The notes: a model not told the origin generated them from the letters alone. A stretch of DNA of 32,107 nt from Candidatus Poribacteria bacterium (GCA_021162805.1 JAGGXZ010000015.1:1-32107), one strand, 5' to 3'; numbered from the stretch's first letter, positions 6,662-14,755 are shown. Numbers and translations: made by a program.

Positions 6662-9321
6662 TCTTGCTCGTCCTTGCCTGGTCCCTGTTTCTGTCCTTTT
6701 CGATTCGAATCCAAAACTTGCCACTGCTGCAGGACAGATACCTTCTCGGGACGGACGCATATCGTTTTCTGCGCCAGGCTTCCATAATAACCTCCGAGAG
6801 GAAGTTGCCTCGAGTTGATAAAATGCGGTGGTATCCGGTGGGGAGGGATCTATCAACCCACCTGAACCTGTTCTCTTATGCCATGGCTTACGCTTATCGC
6901 ATTTTGAGAACAATACATCGCAACCTGACTATATATAAGGTGGCAGTTTATTCATCGGTTACGTGCTATATGCTGACGCTGATGCTTTTCCACCTGATGT
7001 GGAGGAGGATCTTTAATGCTTCCGTATCCCTCCTGGCAGTGAATCTACTATCTGTTCTTCCCTCCTTAAACCTGAACCGCTCAGCTGCCGGCTTCGCGGA
7101 TCGTGACGCTTTCTGCCTGATGCTCTGGACAGCGATGATCCTCCTCTACCTGAAGGCCTTCGAGGATAAACACCCGATTAGGATGACCAGTTATGCCATT
7201 GCCTCAGGGATTATGGCCGGGATGTTGTCTCTTTCCTGGGAAGGTCACGGCCTGGCAACGGCGATCATCTCCCTCTGGATGTGGTTTAGGGTTTTTCGTG
7301 GGAAAATCGAAACACGTGACGTATTGGTGTACTGGGCGTGGTATATTTGCCTCATGTCTATCTCCCTTTCCCTAACACACGCCTACAGGAATTGGGCGTT
7401 ACCATATGCCTTCCTCGCTATCATGGCACCTACGGCAACTTCGATAACCCTTCTTCTCTGGTTTGTTTCACGTAAGATGCGAAGATTCGATCGATTCTCG
7501 AAAGGTGCGATCATATCTGTAATCGGATGGATTGGTGCTATTTCTCTGCTTCTACTCGTGATCTCACTGAAAAACGCATACATCGGAGAGACCTTCCGAT
7601 CTATCCTGGATAACTTTCTCACACCTTTAGGTAGAAGCCGTCTGATGCGCTCGGTGATAGAACTGACAGGTATAAGCGGTGAAAGCTTTGTCAGGAGATA
7701 CTCCGTTATCCTTCTTTTGGCTTCCGCCAGCAGCACTGTCTTAGCCTACCGTTTCTTTAGCGGTGAGCCTGTGAATTTCCCTTTAGCCGTTATAGGATTT
7801 GAAGCGGTGTTGTGCGGAACTCTGGTTTCGCTGTTCTTGCATTCCCGGAAGATATCCGACACAGTATATATCATCTCTACCCTTGCCGGTCTGACGATGA
7901 TCTTTACCGCTTATCTGATATATAAAAAAGACGAGGAAATGTCTTCCGAATATGACGAACGTGAGAGGTATTTTCCAATTTTGATATGGTTCTTCATCGG
8001 GCTCTTCACTACGAGAGGAGCGGGACGATATGGCTTTTTCCTCGATCCCTTAATCGCCCTTATGTGTAGCTTTATACTTATCGAATCTCTGCGTTTCATC
8101 GCCCAAAGAAGGACCGGCTTGATATCCGAACTCGGTATGATTGGAATCCTGATAGCCTCAGAGCTTTATGCCGGCATTCGACTTTCGCTTTGGAACGGTC
8201 TGTTTCAGTGGACGCTGCTTCCCCTTACGGCTCTGATTTCCACTTTTGCCCTTGTGTATGGTCTGAGTCAGATTAAGATTTCGAATTACAGAAGGGCGTG
8301 TTATCTCACTATCGTTCTAATTCTCATCCTCTTTATCGGCTCGGATACCTTTCACAGGGGATTTATCCGCTCCAACGTTGAGGTCACCAGACAACGCTTT
8401 ATGCCCATCTTTCGCGAAACCCAGCGGAGTCTAGCTGAGATAGGCTCCGGACCTTTAGGAGAAGGCTCAGTTGTAGCAGCATGGTGGGATTACGGCAGCG
8501 TTCTAAACTGGTTCGCAAAGTGCACGACTATAGTCGACGAAGATCACTATATCCCATACTGGATTTTCCTGATCGCCCGTCATGTTTTCTCCGCCGCTTC
8601 GCCGAAAGAAGCGCTTGAGTTCCTCTACACACATCGAGCAACTCACCTAATGATCACCACAAGGGAGATATTGGCGCTTACCGGGATTACTTATACCGGA
8701 TCGGATACCTCATTTGATCGATTGGCCTCTGTTTACTCCTTGATTCCCATTGGGACAAGGAAGATGGGGGGCTCAAACGAGGTGACCGATTTTGCTATCA
8801 GAGGCTTCACCTCAACGGATGAGATGGAACTTGAGGGAGAGAGATTTCCCCCCGGTAGTTGGCGGATACGAAAGATCTCTATCTCCCGCGATAAAAACAA
8901 TAACTCATGGAGCGCTGTAATTCATGGCCAAGTAAATGGAAGGTCGTTTTCAAAACCTCCCAGGGAGTTTCAGTTCAAGGAGAACAGGATTCAAAACGAG
9001 AATGGTCTCCCCGGGTTAATCGCGGTCTTTCCATCCGAAGCAGGTGGAATTCTCCAAGCGTTCTATGTTTCCGAAAAAGCGAAGCACCTCCTGGCAGTGA
9101 GGCTTTACCTGTTTAAGGAGAAAATACCCGGTTTCAAACTCATCTACGACACCAATACGTCGGTGCGATGTGATCGAAACGGCATACGAATCTGGAAATT
9201 AGATTATCCGCCTGATATTCGGGAGAAAAATGAATATTTAGCCAGGGATTTTCCACTTGGTGAGAAAAAGCTGAGGAAAGCCTGGCGACATGGCGATTTC
9301 ATAAAGGAGGATCTGAGATGA
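6607..9321 (+). CDS. STT3/PglB/AglB-type oligosaccharyltransferase
   Basis: Family membership is shown by the WWDYG signature (AWWDYGSVLNW, about residues 626-630), an early acidic loop motif GTDAYRF (Asp near 50), and SAAGFADRDAF with a D-x-D near 165-167. A multi-pass N-terminal half of roughly a dozen hydrophobic segments precedes a soluble C-terminal domain. Such enzymes move lipid-linked oligosaccharide to Asn in N-x-S/T sequons on the periplasmic face. The start is uncertain. The chosen ATG keeps the basic SKILEVSKK stretch before TM1. A GTG at 6658 overlaps the previous stop (GTGA) with GGAGGT 13 bases upstream and is a real alternative. The open frame also extends to an ATG at 6559. 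About 900 residues is in the range of archaeal AglB and longer than Campylobacter PglB. The gene lies between a sugar dehydratase and a large surface protein. Confidence 0.88.
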   Translation: MVRFGGRSKILEVSKKFVILLVLAWSLFLSFSIRIQNLPLLQDRYLLGTDAYRFLRQASIITSERKLPRVDKMRWYPVGRDLSTHLNLFSYAMAYAYRILRTIHRNLTIYKVAVYSSVTCYMLTLMLFHLMWRRIFNASVSLLAVNLLSVLPSLNLNRSAAGFADRDAFCLMLWTAMILLYLKAFEDKHPIRMTSYAIASGIMAGMLSLSWEGHGLATAIISLWMWFRVFRGKIETRDVLVYWAWYICLMSISLSLTHAYRNWALPYAFLAIMAPTATSITLLLWFVSRKMRRFDRFSKGAIISVIGWIGAISLLLLVISLKNAYIGETFRSILDNFLTPLGRSRLMRSVIELTGISGESFVRRYSVILLLASASSTVLAYRFFSGEPVNFPLAVIGFEAVLCGTLVSLFLHSRKISDTVYIISTLAGLTMIFTAYLIYKKDEEMSSEYDERERYFPILIWFFIGLFTTRGAGRYGFFLDPLIALMCSFILIESLRFIAQRRTGLISELGMIGILIASELYAGIRLSLWNGLFQWTLLPLTALISTFALVYGLSQIKISNYRRACYLTIVLILILFIGSDTFHRGFIRSNVEVTRQRFMPIFRETQRSLAEIGSGPLGEGSVVAAWWDYGSVLNWFAKCTTIVDEDHYIPYWIFLIARHVFSAASPKEALEFLYTHRATHLMITTREILALTGITYTGSDTSFDRLASVYSLIPIGTRKMGGSNEVTDFAIRGFTSTDEMELEGERFPPGSWRIRKISISRDKNNNSWSAVIHGQVNGRSFSKPPREFQFKENRIQNENGLPGLIAVFPSEAGGILQAFYVSEKAKHLLAVRLYLFKEKIPGFKLIYDTNTSVRCDRNGIRIWKLDYPPDIREKNEYLARDFPLGEKKLRKAWRHGDFIKEDLR

Positions 9322-11426
9322 AAACTATGAATTTTACCTTCATCTTGGTGCTTATAGGAACATGGATTTGGGGACAAGCAAGCGTCATAGCGGTGAAATC
9401 AGATTGTAGTGTAAAAGGCCGAATTACAGACGAAAACGGCAATCCATTACCTGACTATGTGGTTGAACTTCGCTTAGATGATGGCACCAGCTATTCGGTG
9501 AAAACAGATCAAGATGGAAAGTTTATGCTCCGCAACCTTCAGGAAGGTGATTGGAACTTACATGTGAGATTTTCAGGGATGACCGTTCAGGAGCGAAAAC
9601 TCAAGCTCGTTAAAGCCGAAGAAACAGAGCTTGATCTTAAGGTCAAGGCTAGAGGAAGCATATCAGGTTTTCTGCTCGATCCGGTGAAGCGTTCTCTTAT
9701 CCCGATAGATGGGGAGATTCTTCTGGGGCTCTTGTCGAAGTGGGAAACAGTAGAGAGATACTTCAAAGGCAAGGTGTCAAAAGGGAAATTTGAAGTCAAC
9801 GGGTTGCTTCCGGGGCGGTATGTTGTCATAGAACGATTCTCAGGATACGTTTTTGATGGCGATGAAGCTCCCAAGGTAGAGGTATCACCCGATGCAAATA
9901 TTGGCGGAGTTGAGATCTTCCTGAGGAAAGGTGTGTTGATAAGGGGAAAAGTGATAGACGAGGAAGGGAAGCCGATTCCCGAGGCAAAGGTGAAACTTGG
10001 TTCCTCAGAACTTAGAAGTGTTCGTCCAGTTCTCCGCTTCAGGCGGGAAACGTCAACCGGTGAAAACGGTGAATTCTTGATAACTGTACCGGGCGATCCG
10101 GAAAAATTCAACTCCTTTGCGGTTATGGTAAGCAGACCAGGCTATCAGGGAGAGCTGATAAAAAGGAAACTGGAGCGAGGGAAAAACGAGTATCATGTTG
10201 ATATTACGCTCAAGAGGACTCTAATAATGACCGGCAGGGTAATCGGATTGAAAGGGAAATCCGCCCTGGGTCTCAAAGTTGTCCTGAAGATGCATATCAA
10301 ACCGGTGAAGTTCTTTCGATATGCCGCTCAAACGGAGTTAACAGCTTACACCGACAGCAATGGTGAATTTGTATTCGCCGAGCTTTACCCGACCGAGTAC
10401 ACCCTGATCGTATACCGTGATAACACCGCAATCGCCTTCTTGGAATCTCTGAATCCCAAAGACCAACCCCACATCGAGGTTAAGCTTGGAAAATCCCAAC
10501 TCCTGAAGGGGCAGGTGATAGATGACTCGGGTCATCCTTTACCCGATGCTAAAGTCGCAGCTACCATGAGACCCCGGACTCCTGAAGCACATGGAGCTCA
10601 ACTTGCAACCTGTCAGACCGATTCCGATGGAACCTTCTCGGTGGAGATCCTGAGAGTTGATCCCTCGCTTTTGACGGTTACAGTCTTTAAAAAAGGATAT
10701 CTAAGCAAAGTCTATCGAGGTATGGCGATAAAGCATAAAGATTTAAAGGTCGTTCTGCAAAAAGGGAGGACCATAACCGGCCATGTCTTCATGCCGCCAG
10801 ATATTTCGATAAAAGGGAGTTACATCGTGAAACTGTTCCCTGAGAACACGCCGATGAAACCGATTATCAATCCGTTTTCGCTTTACAAACCTATCCTTTC
10901 AACCAGACTCGACATTGAGAAAGGGGCATTCAGAATTGATGGGATTCCAGCGGGCGGGTATCAAATTTACGTTCTCGGTGAGGGGATAAGCGCGACAGGA
11001 ATTGATCTCGAGGTTACCTCTGAGAACCAGAGTGTGGATATATTCGTTGAGCGGAAATCAGCAAAATTAAGAGGACATGTTCTGTGGGCGAATACGCGAA
11101 AGCCGGTGTCGGGGGCTTTAGTTTCAAGATCATGGTACCCCTGGGAGCTTGAGCCATATGATCTATCATCAATGGTTATGAGCCGGTTTGAGACCAAGAC
11201 GGACGAAAGCGGATATTTCGAATTTTCGGATCTTACTCAGGGTAGATATATCATCCAGATCAGTTACGTTAAGCTTTTACCTAAAACCGGTTCCTATGAA
11301 AGAGAGATGATTCACAAACGGTTTGATGTTCCAGAATGCGGAGAATACGTATTTTATCTGAGTTCAAAAGACGATAAATCTCTTTTAGCTGCGCAATCCC
11401 CTTCTCTAAGATCAACCAAGCCGTAA
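9318..11426 (+). CDS. Exported multi-repeat carboxypeptidase-regulatory-like (Cna-B/CarboxypepD_reg) protein
   Basis: The ATG overlaps the previous stop (ATGA) and follows AAAGGAGG. A signal peptide covers residues about 1-26. The rest reads as about seven transthyretin-like beta-sandwich repeats. Each opens with a pattern like VKGRITDENGNPLPD, RGKVIDEEGKPIPEAKV, LKGQVIDDSGHPLPDAKV or LRGHVLWANTRKPVSGA, and closes with T(D)xxGxF followed by LxxGxYxL. No membrane anchor, protease or sortase motif is seen. These domains act as extracellular stalks or adhesion and folding modules. Coupling to the oligosaccharyltransferase gene suggests a glycosylated surface protein, but that is inference. The C terminus (SLLAAQSPSLRSTKP) does not carry the WG tail found in region 1. 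Confidence 0.85.
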   Translation: MKTMNFTFILVLIGTWIWGQASVIAVKSDCSVKGRITDENGNPLPDYVVELRLDDGTSYSVKTDQDGKFMLRNLQEGDWNLHVRFSGMTVQERKLKLVKAEETELDLKVKARGSISGFLLDPVKRSLIPIDGEILLGLLSKWETVERYFKGKVSKGKFEVNGLLPGRYVVIERFSGYVFDGDEAPKVEVSPDANIGGVEIFLRKGVLIRGKVIDEEGKPIPEAKVKLGSSELRSVRPVLRFRRETSTGENGEFLITVPGDPEKFNSFAVMVSRPGYQGELIKRKLERGKNEYHVDITLKRTLIMTGRVIGLKGKSALGLKVVLKMHIKPVKFFRYAAQTELTAYTDSNGEFVFAELYPTEYTLIVYRDNTAIAFLESLNPKDQPHIEVKLGKSQLLKGQVIDDSGHPLPDAKVAATMRPRTPEAHGAQLATCQTDSDGTFSVEILRVDPSLLTVTVFKKGYLSKVYRGMAIKHKDLKVVLQKGRTITGHVFMPPDISIKGSYIVKLFPENTPMKPIINPFSLYKPILSTRLDIEKGAFRIDGIPAGGYQIYVLGEGISATGIDLEVTSENQSVDIFVERKSAKLRGHVLWANTRKPVSGALVSRSWYPWELEPYDLSSMVMSRFETKTDESGYFEFSDLTQGRYIIQISYVKLLPKTGSYEREMIHKRFDVPECGEYVFYLSSKDDKSLLAAQSPSLRSTKP

Positions 11427-11499
11427 AACCAAGGCAATGATCAGTAACCCGAAGGGTAGTCCTCTGATGATCCCATTGAAGGGCGCAATGAGAGGTCAA

Positions 11500-11709
11500 T
11501 TTGAAGCCGCTCAGTCCACCTGAGCAGGATAGCCTCGAAGCCGCCCTAGATTATCTACGATAAAGGATGTGGATGACATCTTCGTGTTAAACAATGGCAG
11601 GATAGTAGAGAAGGGAAGTCATGAGGAACTCTACAAAGCGGCGGGGTTCTATAGACGATTATACGATCATCAATCAAAAAGAGAATCTCTCGCTAGGAGC
11701 CGTGATTGA
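11500..11709 (+). pseudogene. 3' fragment of an ABC exporter ATP-binding domain
   Basis: In one frame the DNA encodes RLSTIKDVDDIFVLNNGRI, VEKGSHEELYKAAGFYRRL and YDHQ before a stop at 11709. That is the standard C-terminal end of type I ABC exporter ATPases (after the H-loop: DxIxVLxxGRIVExGxHEEL). In another frame just upstream, LSPPEQDSLEAALDYL resembles the D-loop region that follows Walker B. The two pieces meet at 11548-11560 with the intervening strand and the H-loop His missing, so the gene is broken by deletion and frameshift. There are no Walker A or membrane segments. I see nothing recognisable in the preceding 11427-11499. Confidence 0.65.
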
Positions 11710-11818
11710 GGTTGCAGATATCAGCAAGGCGGAGCGGATGTTGAGGTACTCCCCCAAGGTGGAGATAGCCACGGGCATTCGAGAATTTGTAAGGTGGTTC
11801 AAGCGTCATCGTCAGTAG
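11693..11818 (+). pseudogene. 3' fragment of a sugar-nucleotide epimerase (SDR)
   Basis: The reading frame encodes IEVADISKAERMLRYSPKVE and GIREFVRWFKRHRQ before the stop. This is the typical C-terminal end of UDP-glucuronate 4-epimerase-like SDR enzymes (ADISKAxxxLGYxPKVxxxxGIxxFVxWY). Nothing of the nucleotide-binding or catalytic region is present. The frame continues upstream to a Met at 11621, but that part overlaps the ABC fragment in another frame and is not epimerase-like. The two fragments overlap by a few bases, so they were probably joined by a deletion. Confidence 0.65.
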
Positions 11819-11828
11819 TCGGATCTCC

Positions 11829-11863
11829 TTCCTGTTTCCTGCCTCCTGTTTCCTGCTTCCCTG
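11829..11863. repeat. Degenerate heptamer array (TTCCTGY x5)
   Basis: Five consecutive 7-base units can be read: TTCCTGT, TTCCTGC, CTCCTGT, TTCCTGC, TTCCCTG. It sits directly behind the epimerase fragment and ends four bases before a promoter -35 box. Similar but differently sequenced 7-base arrays occur at 19507, 25059 and 25128. Confidence 0.6.
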
Positions 11864-11866
11864 TCA

Positions 11867-11895
11867 TTGACATCATCCCCCAACCGTGATATATT
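11867..11895 (+). promoter_or_regulatory. Sigma70-type promoter for the first lipoprotein gene
   Basis: TTGACA at 11867-11872 and TATATT at 11890-11895 are separated by 17 bases, a near-consensus housekeeping promoter. Transcription would start near 11902, leaving a leader of about 90 bases before the lipoprotein ATG at 11993. Confidence 0.6.
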
Positions 11896-11992
11896 TTATA
11901 CCGAAAGATTGCGGATTGAGGTGAGAGGGATGAAATATGTTCTCATCGGAGGGAGTGAAGTTCCCCCCAAGTCAGTTTCTGAAGGAGGTTTA

Positions 11993-12694
11993 ATGCGGAA
12001 AAGCTTGGAGAGAGTGTTAATCATATCACTACTTTTCATCGTCATCTGGGCAACAGGATGTGGTGAAGAAGAAGTTTTGGAGCCGGTCTATCTGATAGAT
12101 CATACTCGTTACCTAACTTCACCTGAGATATGGGCGGTGTTCTCAGGTGAGGTGACCTCAGCTACCCTTGGTTCACGCCCCGCCTCGAAAATCTTCCACG
12201 ATGAACAGGGAAAATGTTGGTGGGCGGTGTGGAAATTTGAAAACGAGCAGGAGATCATCGATCGGGGATTGAAGAAAGATAATTTTTTAATCTTTCAAGT
12301 TGGATGGACAGATATCAAAGGCAGGAAAAGCCAAACTAGAATTGTCCTTAGTTTTTCATGCTCTCTCCCGCCGGAGATAAAAAGGGTAATTCCATCTGAC
12401 GCGAGTATAGTTGATGCGAATGAATATAATAGAAACGGCATCTTCATCGAGTTCAGCAAGCCGATAGATGTTCGAAAAGGCGTTACATTCATCCTGAAAA
12501 GCTCTGAAGGAAGGATGTTAAATTGGGATGTTACATGGTTCTATGCCAACTGTGTAGCTGTCTTAAAGCCAAAAGAAGGAATGGAACTCGAACCAGGAGA
12601 GCTTTACACCTTGATAGTTAAGAATTACTTCGATATCTCAGGTCTTAAAGGGGAAGAAACAACCGTTATTTTTGCCACGAAATGCAGAGATTAA
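11993..12694 (+). CDS. Lipoprotein with Big_5-like (SbsA Ig-like) C-terminal domain (copy 1)
   Basis: The ATG at 11993 is chosen over an earlier in-frame Met because AAGGAGGT lies just upstream and it directly gives a lipoprotein signal: MRKSLERVLIISLLFIVIW then ATGC. The mature N-terminal part (GEEEVLEPVYLIDHT) leads into an unrecognised domain. The C-terminal third, with IPSDASIVDANEYNRNGIFI, EFSKPIDV, AVLKPKEGMELEPGE and YTLIVKNYFD, has the form of a bacterial Ig-like Big_5 domain. Two paralogs follow. Residues about 53-92 are encoded by a 122-bp segment nearly identical to copy 2 although flanking sequence is diverged. Likely an outer- or inner-membrane surface lipoprotein; role unknown. 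Confidence 0.75.
   Translation: MRKSLERVLIISLLFIVIWATGCGEEEVLEPVYLIDHTRYLTSPEIWAVFSGEVTSATLGSRPASKIFHDEQGKCWWAVWKFENEQEIIDRGLKKDNFLIFQVGWTDIKGRKSQTRIVLSFSCSLPPEIKRVIPSDASIVDANEYNRNGIFIEFSKPIDVRKGVTFILKSSEGRMLNWDVTWFYANCVAVLKPKEGMELEPGELYTLIVKNYFDISGLKGEETTVIFATKCRD
12149..12270 (+). repeat. 122-bp block shared with lipoprotein copy 2 (first copy)
   Basis: This segment matches 12988-13109 with only three differences that I can count by eye (GTG/GTA, GGT/GGC, CGG/CAG). The lipoprotein genes are clearly diverged on both sides. It encodes EVTSATLGSRPASKIFHDEQ through to EQEIIDRGL. Confidence 0.85.
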
Positions 12695-12747
12695 ATCATG
12701 GACTGATACTTACCTTATTCTTGCTCTTTTCCGTGGGGTGTTTCTGA
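12682..12747 (+). pseudogene. Orphan lipoprotein signal peptide, 21 codons
   Basis: The ATG overlaps the end of the preceding gene in another frame. The frame encodes MQRLNHGLILTLFLLFSVGC followed by Phe and a stop: a basic/polar start, a hydrophobic stretch and a lipobox-like SVGC. Only one residue follows the Cys. It is most simply the 5' remnant of another lipoprotein paralog that lost its body. A functional micro-lipoprotein is possible but less likely; no clear ribosome binding site is visible. Confidence 0.35.
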
Positions 12748-12840
12748 AGAATTCAGATAGGATAATGGCGATACTGTATGGTTATGGGTTAGCGGGAGAG
12801 GAGAAAGGAAGATGCTATTTCTCAGGAAGGCAGGTATGGA

Positions 12841-13545
12841 ATGTGGAGAATTTTTATACCTCTGATTTTCATCGTGATAACGGCGATAGGATGTGGTGAA
12901 GGTGAAAGAGCAGTTTCAGAACCAGCTTATCTGATTTATTACCCGCCATATTTATACCCTGATAGGCTATGGATAGCGTTTTCAGATGAGGTAACCTCAG
13001 CTACCCTTGGCTCACGCCCCGCCTCGAAAATCTTCCACGATGAACAGGGAAAATGTTGGTGGGCGGTGTGGAAATTTGAAAACGAGCAGGAGATCATCGA
13101 TCAGGGATTAAGAAAGGATTGGTTGCTGATCCTTTGGGTTGAATGGACAGATGCTGAGGGTAGAAAAGGTGAAAGAGGGATTGTGCTTAGTATTCCGTGT
13201 TGTACTCCGAGGGTGGAGAGGACAGATCCACCCAATATGAGTGTGGTGGATGCAGATAAATATAACAAAAATGGTATCGTTATCGAGTTCAGCGATCTGG
13301 ATATTCAGAAAGGAATTACATTCATCCTGAGGAATTCTAAAGGGGAAATATTGAATTGGGGCATCACGTGGCTTAGCAGAACCAAAGCTGTCTTAAAACC
13401 CAAAAAGGGGATGGAACTTGAGCCGGGGGAGCTTTACACCTTGACGGTTAAGAATTTCTGCAGTACAGGGCTCGTGGGTGAAGAAACGAGAATTACCTTC
13501 GCTACAAAAACTCTACACCATGAAAGCTGGGTATCTGTACCCTGA
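12841..13545 (+). CDS. Lipoprotein with Big_5-like C-terminal domain (copy 2)
   Basis: The ATG at 12841 follows an AGGAAGG-type site and gives a short lipoprotein signal (MWRIFIPLIFIVITAIGC). The domain layout equals copy 1: SEPAYLIYYPP, the shared EVTSATLGSRPAS block, VEWTDAEGRKGERGIVL, CCTPRVERTDPPNMSVVDAD, IEFSDLDIQKG and AVLKPKKGMELEPGELYTL. The last residues (TKTLHHESWVSVP) differ from both other copies. The underlying bases CTACACCATGAAAGC also occur at 13791-13805 in the FlgD-like remnant, so the original 3' end may have been replaced by recombination with such a sequence. Role unknown; presumably displayed on the same surface as copies 1 and 3. Confidence 0.75.
   Translation: MWRIFIPLIFIVITAIGCGEGERAVSEPAYLIYYPPYLYPDRLWIAFSDEVTSATLGSRPASKIFHDEQGKCWWAVWKFENEQEIIDQGLRKDWLLILWVEWTDAEGRKGERGIVLSIPCCTPRVERTDPPNMSVVDADKYNKNGIVIEFSDLDIQKGITFILRNSKGEILNWGITWLSRTKAVLKPKKGMELEPGELYTLTVKNFCSTGLVGEETRITFATKTLHHESWVSVP
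12988..13109 (+). repeat. 122-bp block shared with lipoprotein copy 1 (second copy)
   Basis: Counterpart of 12149-12270, in the same reading frame and the same place in the protein. Sharp identity edges at both ends suggest gene conversion rather than uniform purifying selection. Confidence 0.85.
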
Positions 13546-13565
13546 AGGGAACAGGAGGTCAGGTC

Positions 13566-13730
13566 GTGAGGGGAATTGGAGAGAATTTCAGGGTTCTATA
13601 TGAGGAGCCGTATGATCCGAAAAGACCGGTGATCTGCTTTGATGAGAAGCTTGTTCAGTTGATAGAAGATGTGATGGCTCCCATTGAGATGAAGAGCGGG
13701 AATGTTAAGAAGGAAGATTACCAAAGATAA
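13566..13730 (+). pseudogene. IS630-family transposase fragment
   Basis: The frame from a GTG encodes LYEEPYDPKRPVICFDEKLV, QLIEDV and then KKEDYQR with a stop. The YxxPYDPxxPVxCFDEKxxQL segment is characteristic of IS630-type transposases, covering the region of a catalytic Asp. The helix-turn-helix N terminus and the distal Asp/Glu region are absent, and no terminal inverted repeats or TA duplication are apparent. This is a dead internal fragment of about 54 codons. Confidence 0.65.
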
Positions 13731-13848
13731 AGCGGCGTACTGGGACGGGAGGAATGAGAAAGGTGAGAGGGTAAGCAGCGGCATATACTTCTACACCATG
13801 AAAGCCGGAGATTTCATATCAACCCGTAAGATGGTGATACTGAGGTAA
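13702..13848 (+). pseudogene. 3' fragment encoding a FlgD-like / type IX-like C-terminal domain
   Basis: In a different frame from the transposase fragment, the DNA encodes YWDGRNEKGERVSSGIYFYT, then MKAGDFISTRKMVILR and a stop. This is the standard C-terminal beta strand pair of FlgD-Ig-like/T9SS type A domains (WDGxxxxGxxVxSGIYFYxLxAGxFxxTKKMxLL). Only about 40 residues remain and no upstream gene body is present; the junction with the transposase fragment falls near 13693-13730. Confidence 0.65.
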
Positions 13849-13857
13849 TAGCAGTTA

Positions 13858-13896
13858 TAGCTGACCAGAGGAATATGGGAATCCTCTGGTCAGCTA
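13858..13896. terminator. 15-bp perfect hairpin between gene remnants and lipoprotein copy 3
   Basis: AGCTGACCAGAGGA at 13859-13872 pairs exactly with TCCTCTGGTCAGCT at 13882-13895, extended by one T-A pair, with a 9-base loop. No T-run follows, so it may be a rho-independent-like stop without U tract, an RNA-processing hairpin, or a mobile-element relic. Confidence 0.5.
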
Positions 13897-13919
13897 ATGA
13901 CTAAGCTGGGGAGGAAATT

Positions 13920-14639
13920 ATGAGAGGAAGGATCTCGATCCTACACTTGGAGAGAGCACTGATCTTATTCCCGCTCCTCGTCATCGTATGGATGACGGGC
14001 TGTGGTGAAGAAGAAAAAACAGAACCGGTCTACTTGATAGATTACACCTCCGAAGGAATCCCCGGCTCCAGCTTAAAGGTGTGGTTTTCTGGTGAGGTTA
14101 TCTCTGTTAGGTTCAACGGTCAGCCCGCCAGGAGGATCTACTATGATGAGGAGAAAGGGCTGTGGACGGCAGAGTGGAAATTACCAGATAAAGATGAACT
14201 CGCCAGATCGGGAATGAGGATAAACGGTTATATCTCCGTATACGTTGAGTGGACCGATGAGATGGGTGGAACACGTCATGAGTGGATTATCCTGCCTTGT
14301 GGATGTTGCTCCTGGCCGGAGGTTTTGAGGACGATCCCTATGGATAGAGCTGAAGTAGATGCTGAAGAGATCAATCGGAAGGGTATCATCGTGGTCTTCA
14401 GCGAGCCGATATCGCTCAAGATTAGCGGGGATGTTTTCGTCTTGAGGAATTCGTCCGGCAAGAGATTGAAGTGGGAGGTGTGGTGGTCTTCCGATAACAG
14501 CATAGCGATCCTGAAACCTAAAGAGGGTATGGAGCTTAAGCCCGGGGAGAAATATACGCTGACGATCAAGGATTACTTTGATCCGGCGGGTAATGAGGGC
14601 GTGGAGGTGAAGGTAGCCTTCACAACGAAACCAATCTAA
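13920..14639 (+). CDS. Lipoprotein with Big_5-like C-terminal domain (copy 3)
   Basis: The ATG follows GGGGAGG. The signal peptide is MRGRISILHLERALILFPLL through VWMTGC, with a GEEEKTEPVYLIDYT start to the mature protein matching copy 1. The central domain is diverged from copies 1 and 2 (FNGQPARRIYYDEEKG, AEWKLPDKDELARSG), and the shared 122-bp block is absent. A CGCC Cys cluster (LPCGCCSWPEV) sits at the domain boundary where copies 1 and 2 have FSCSLP and IPCCTP. The C-terminal Big_5-like domain is well kept: VVFSEPISLKI, LKWEVWW, AILKPKEGMELKPGEKYTLT. Its distinct sequence suggests it is the older paralog not involved in the recent conversion. Confidence 0.75.
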   Translation: MRGRISILHLERALILFPLLVIVWMTGCGEEEKTEPVYLIDYTSEGIPGSSLKVWFSGEVISVRFNGQPARRIYYDEEKGLWTAEWKLPDKDELARSGMRINGYISVYVEWTDEMGGTRHEWIILPCGCCSWPEVLRTIPMDRAEVDAEEINRKGIIVVFSEPISLKISGDVFVLRNSSGKRLKWEVWWSSDNSIAILKPKEGMELKPGEKYTLTIKDYFDPAGNEGVEVKVAFTTKPI

Positions 14640-14755
14640 AGTTTTATTCCACCGAAGTGGGAGAGGAAGGTATGTGAGCTAGGGGAACTCATGATTCATC
14701 GAGGTGGATTATAACTATCCTGAACCACCTACCGTTCGCTGGGATTAGAGGTGTG

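Noticed and set aside
12672-12899. 75-codon frame bridging lipoprotein copies 1 and 2
   Set aside because: Overlaps both real genes in another phase and shows no signal, domain or ribosome binding site.
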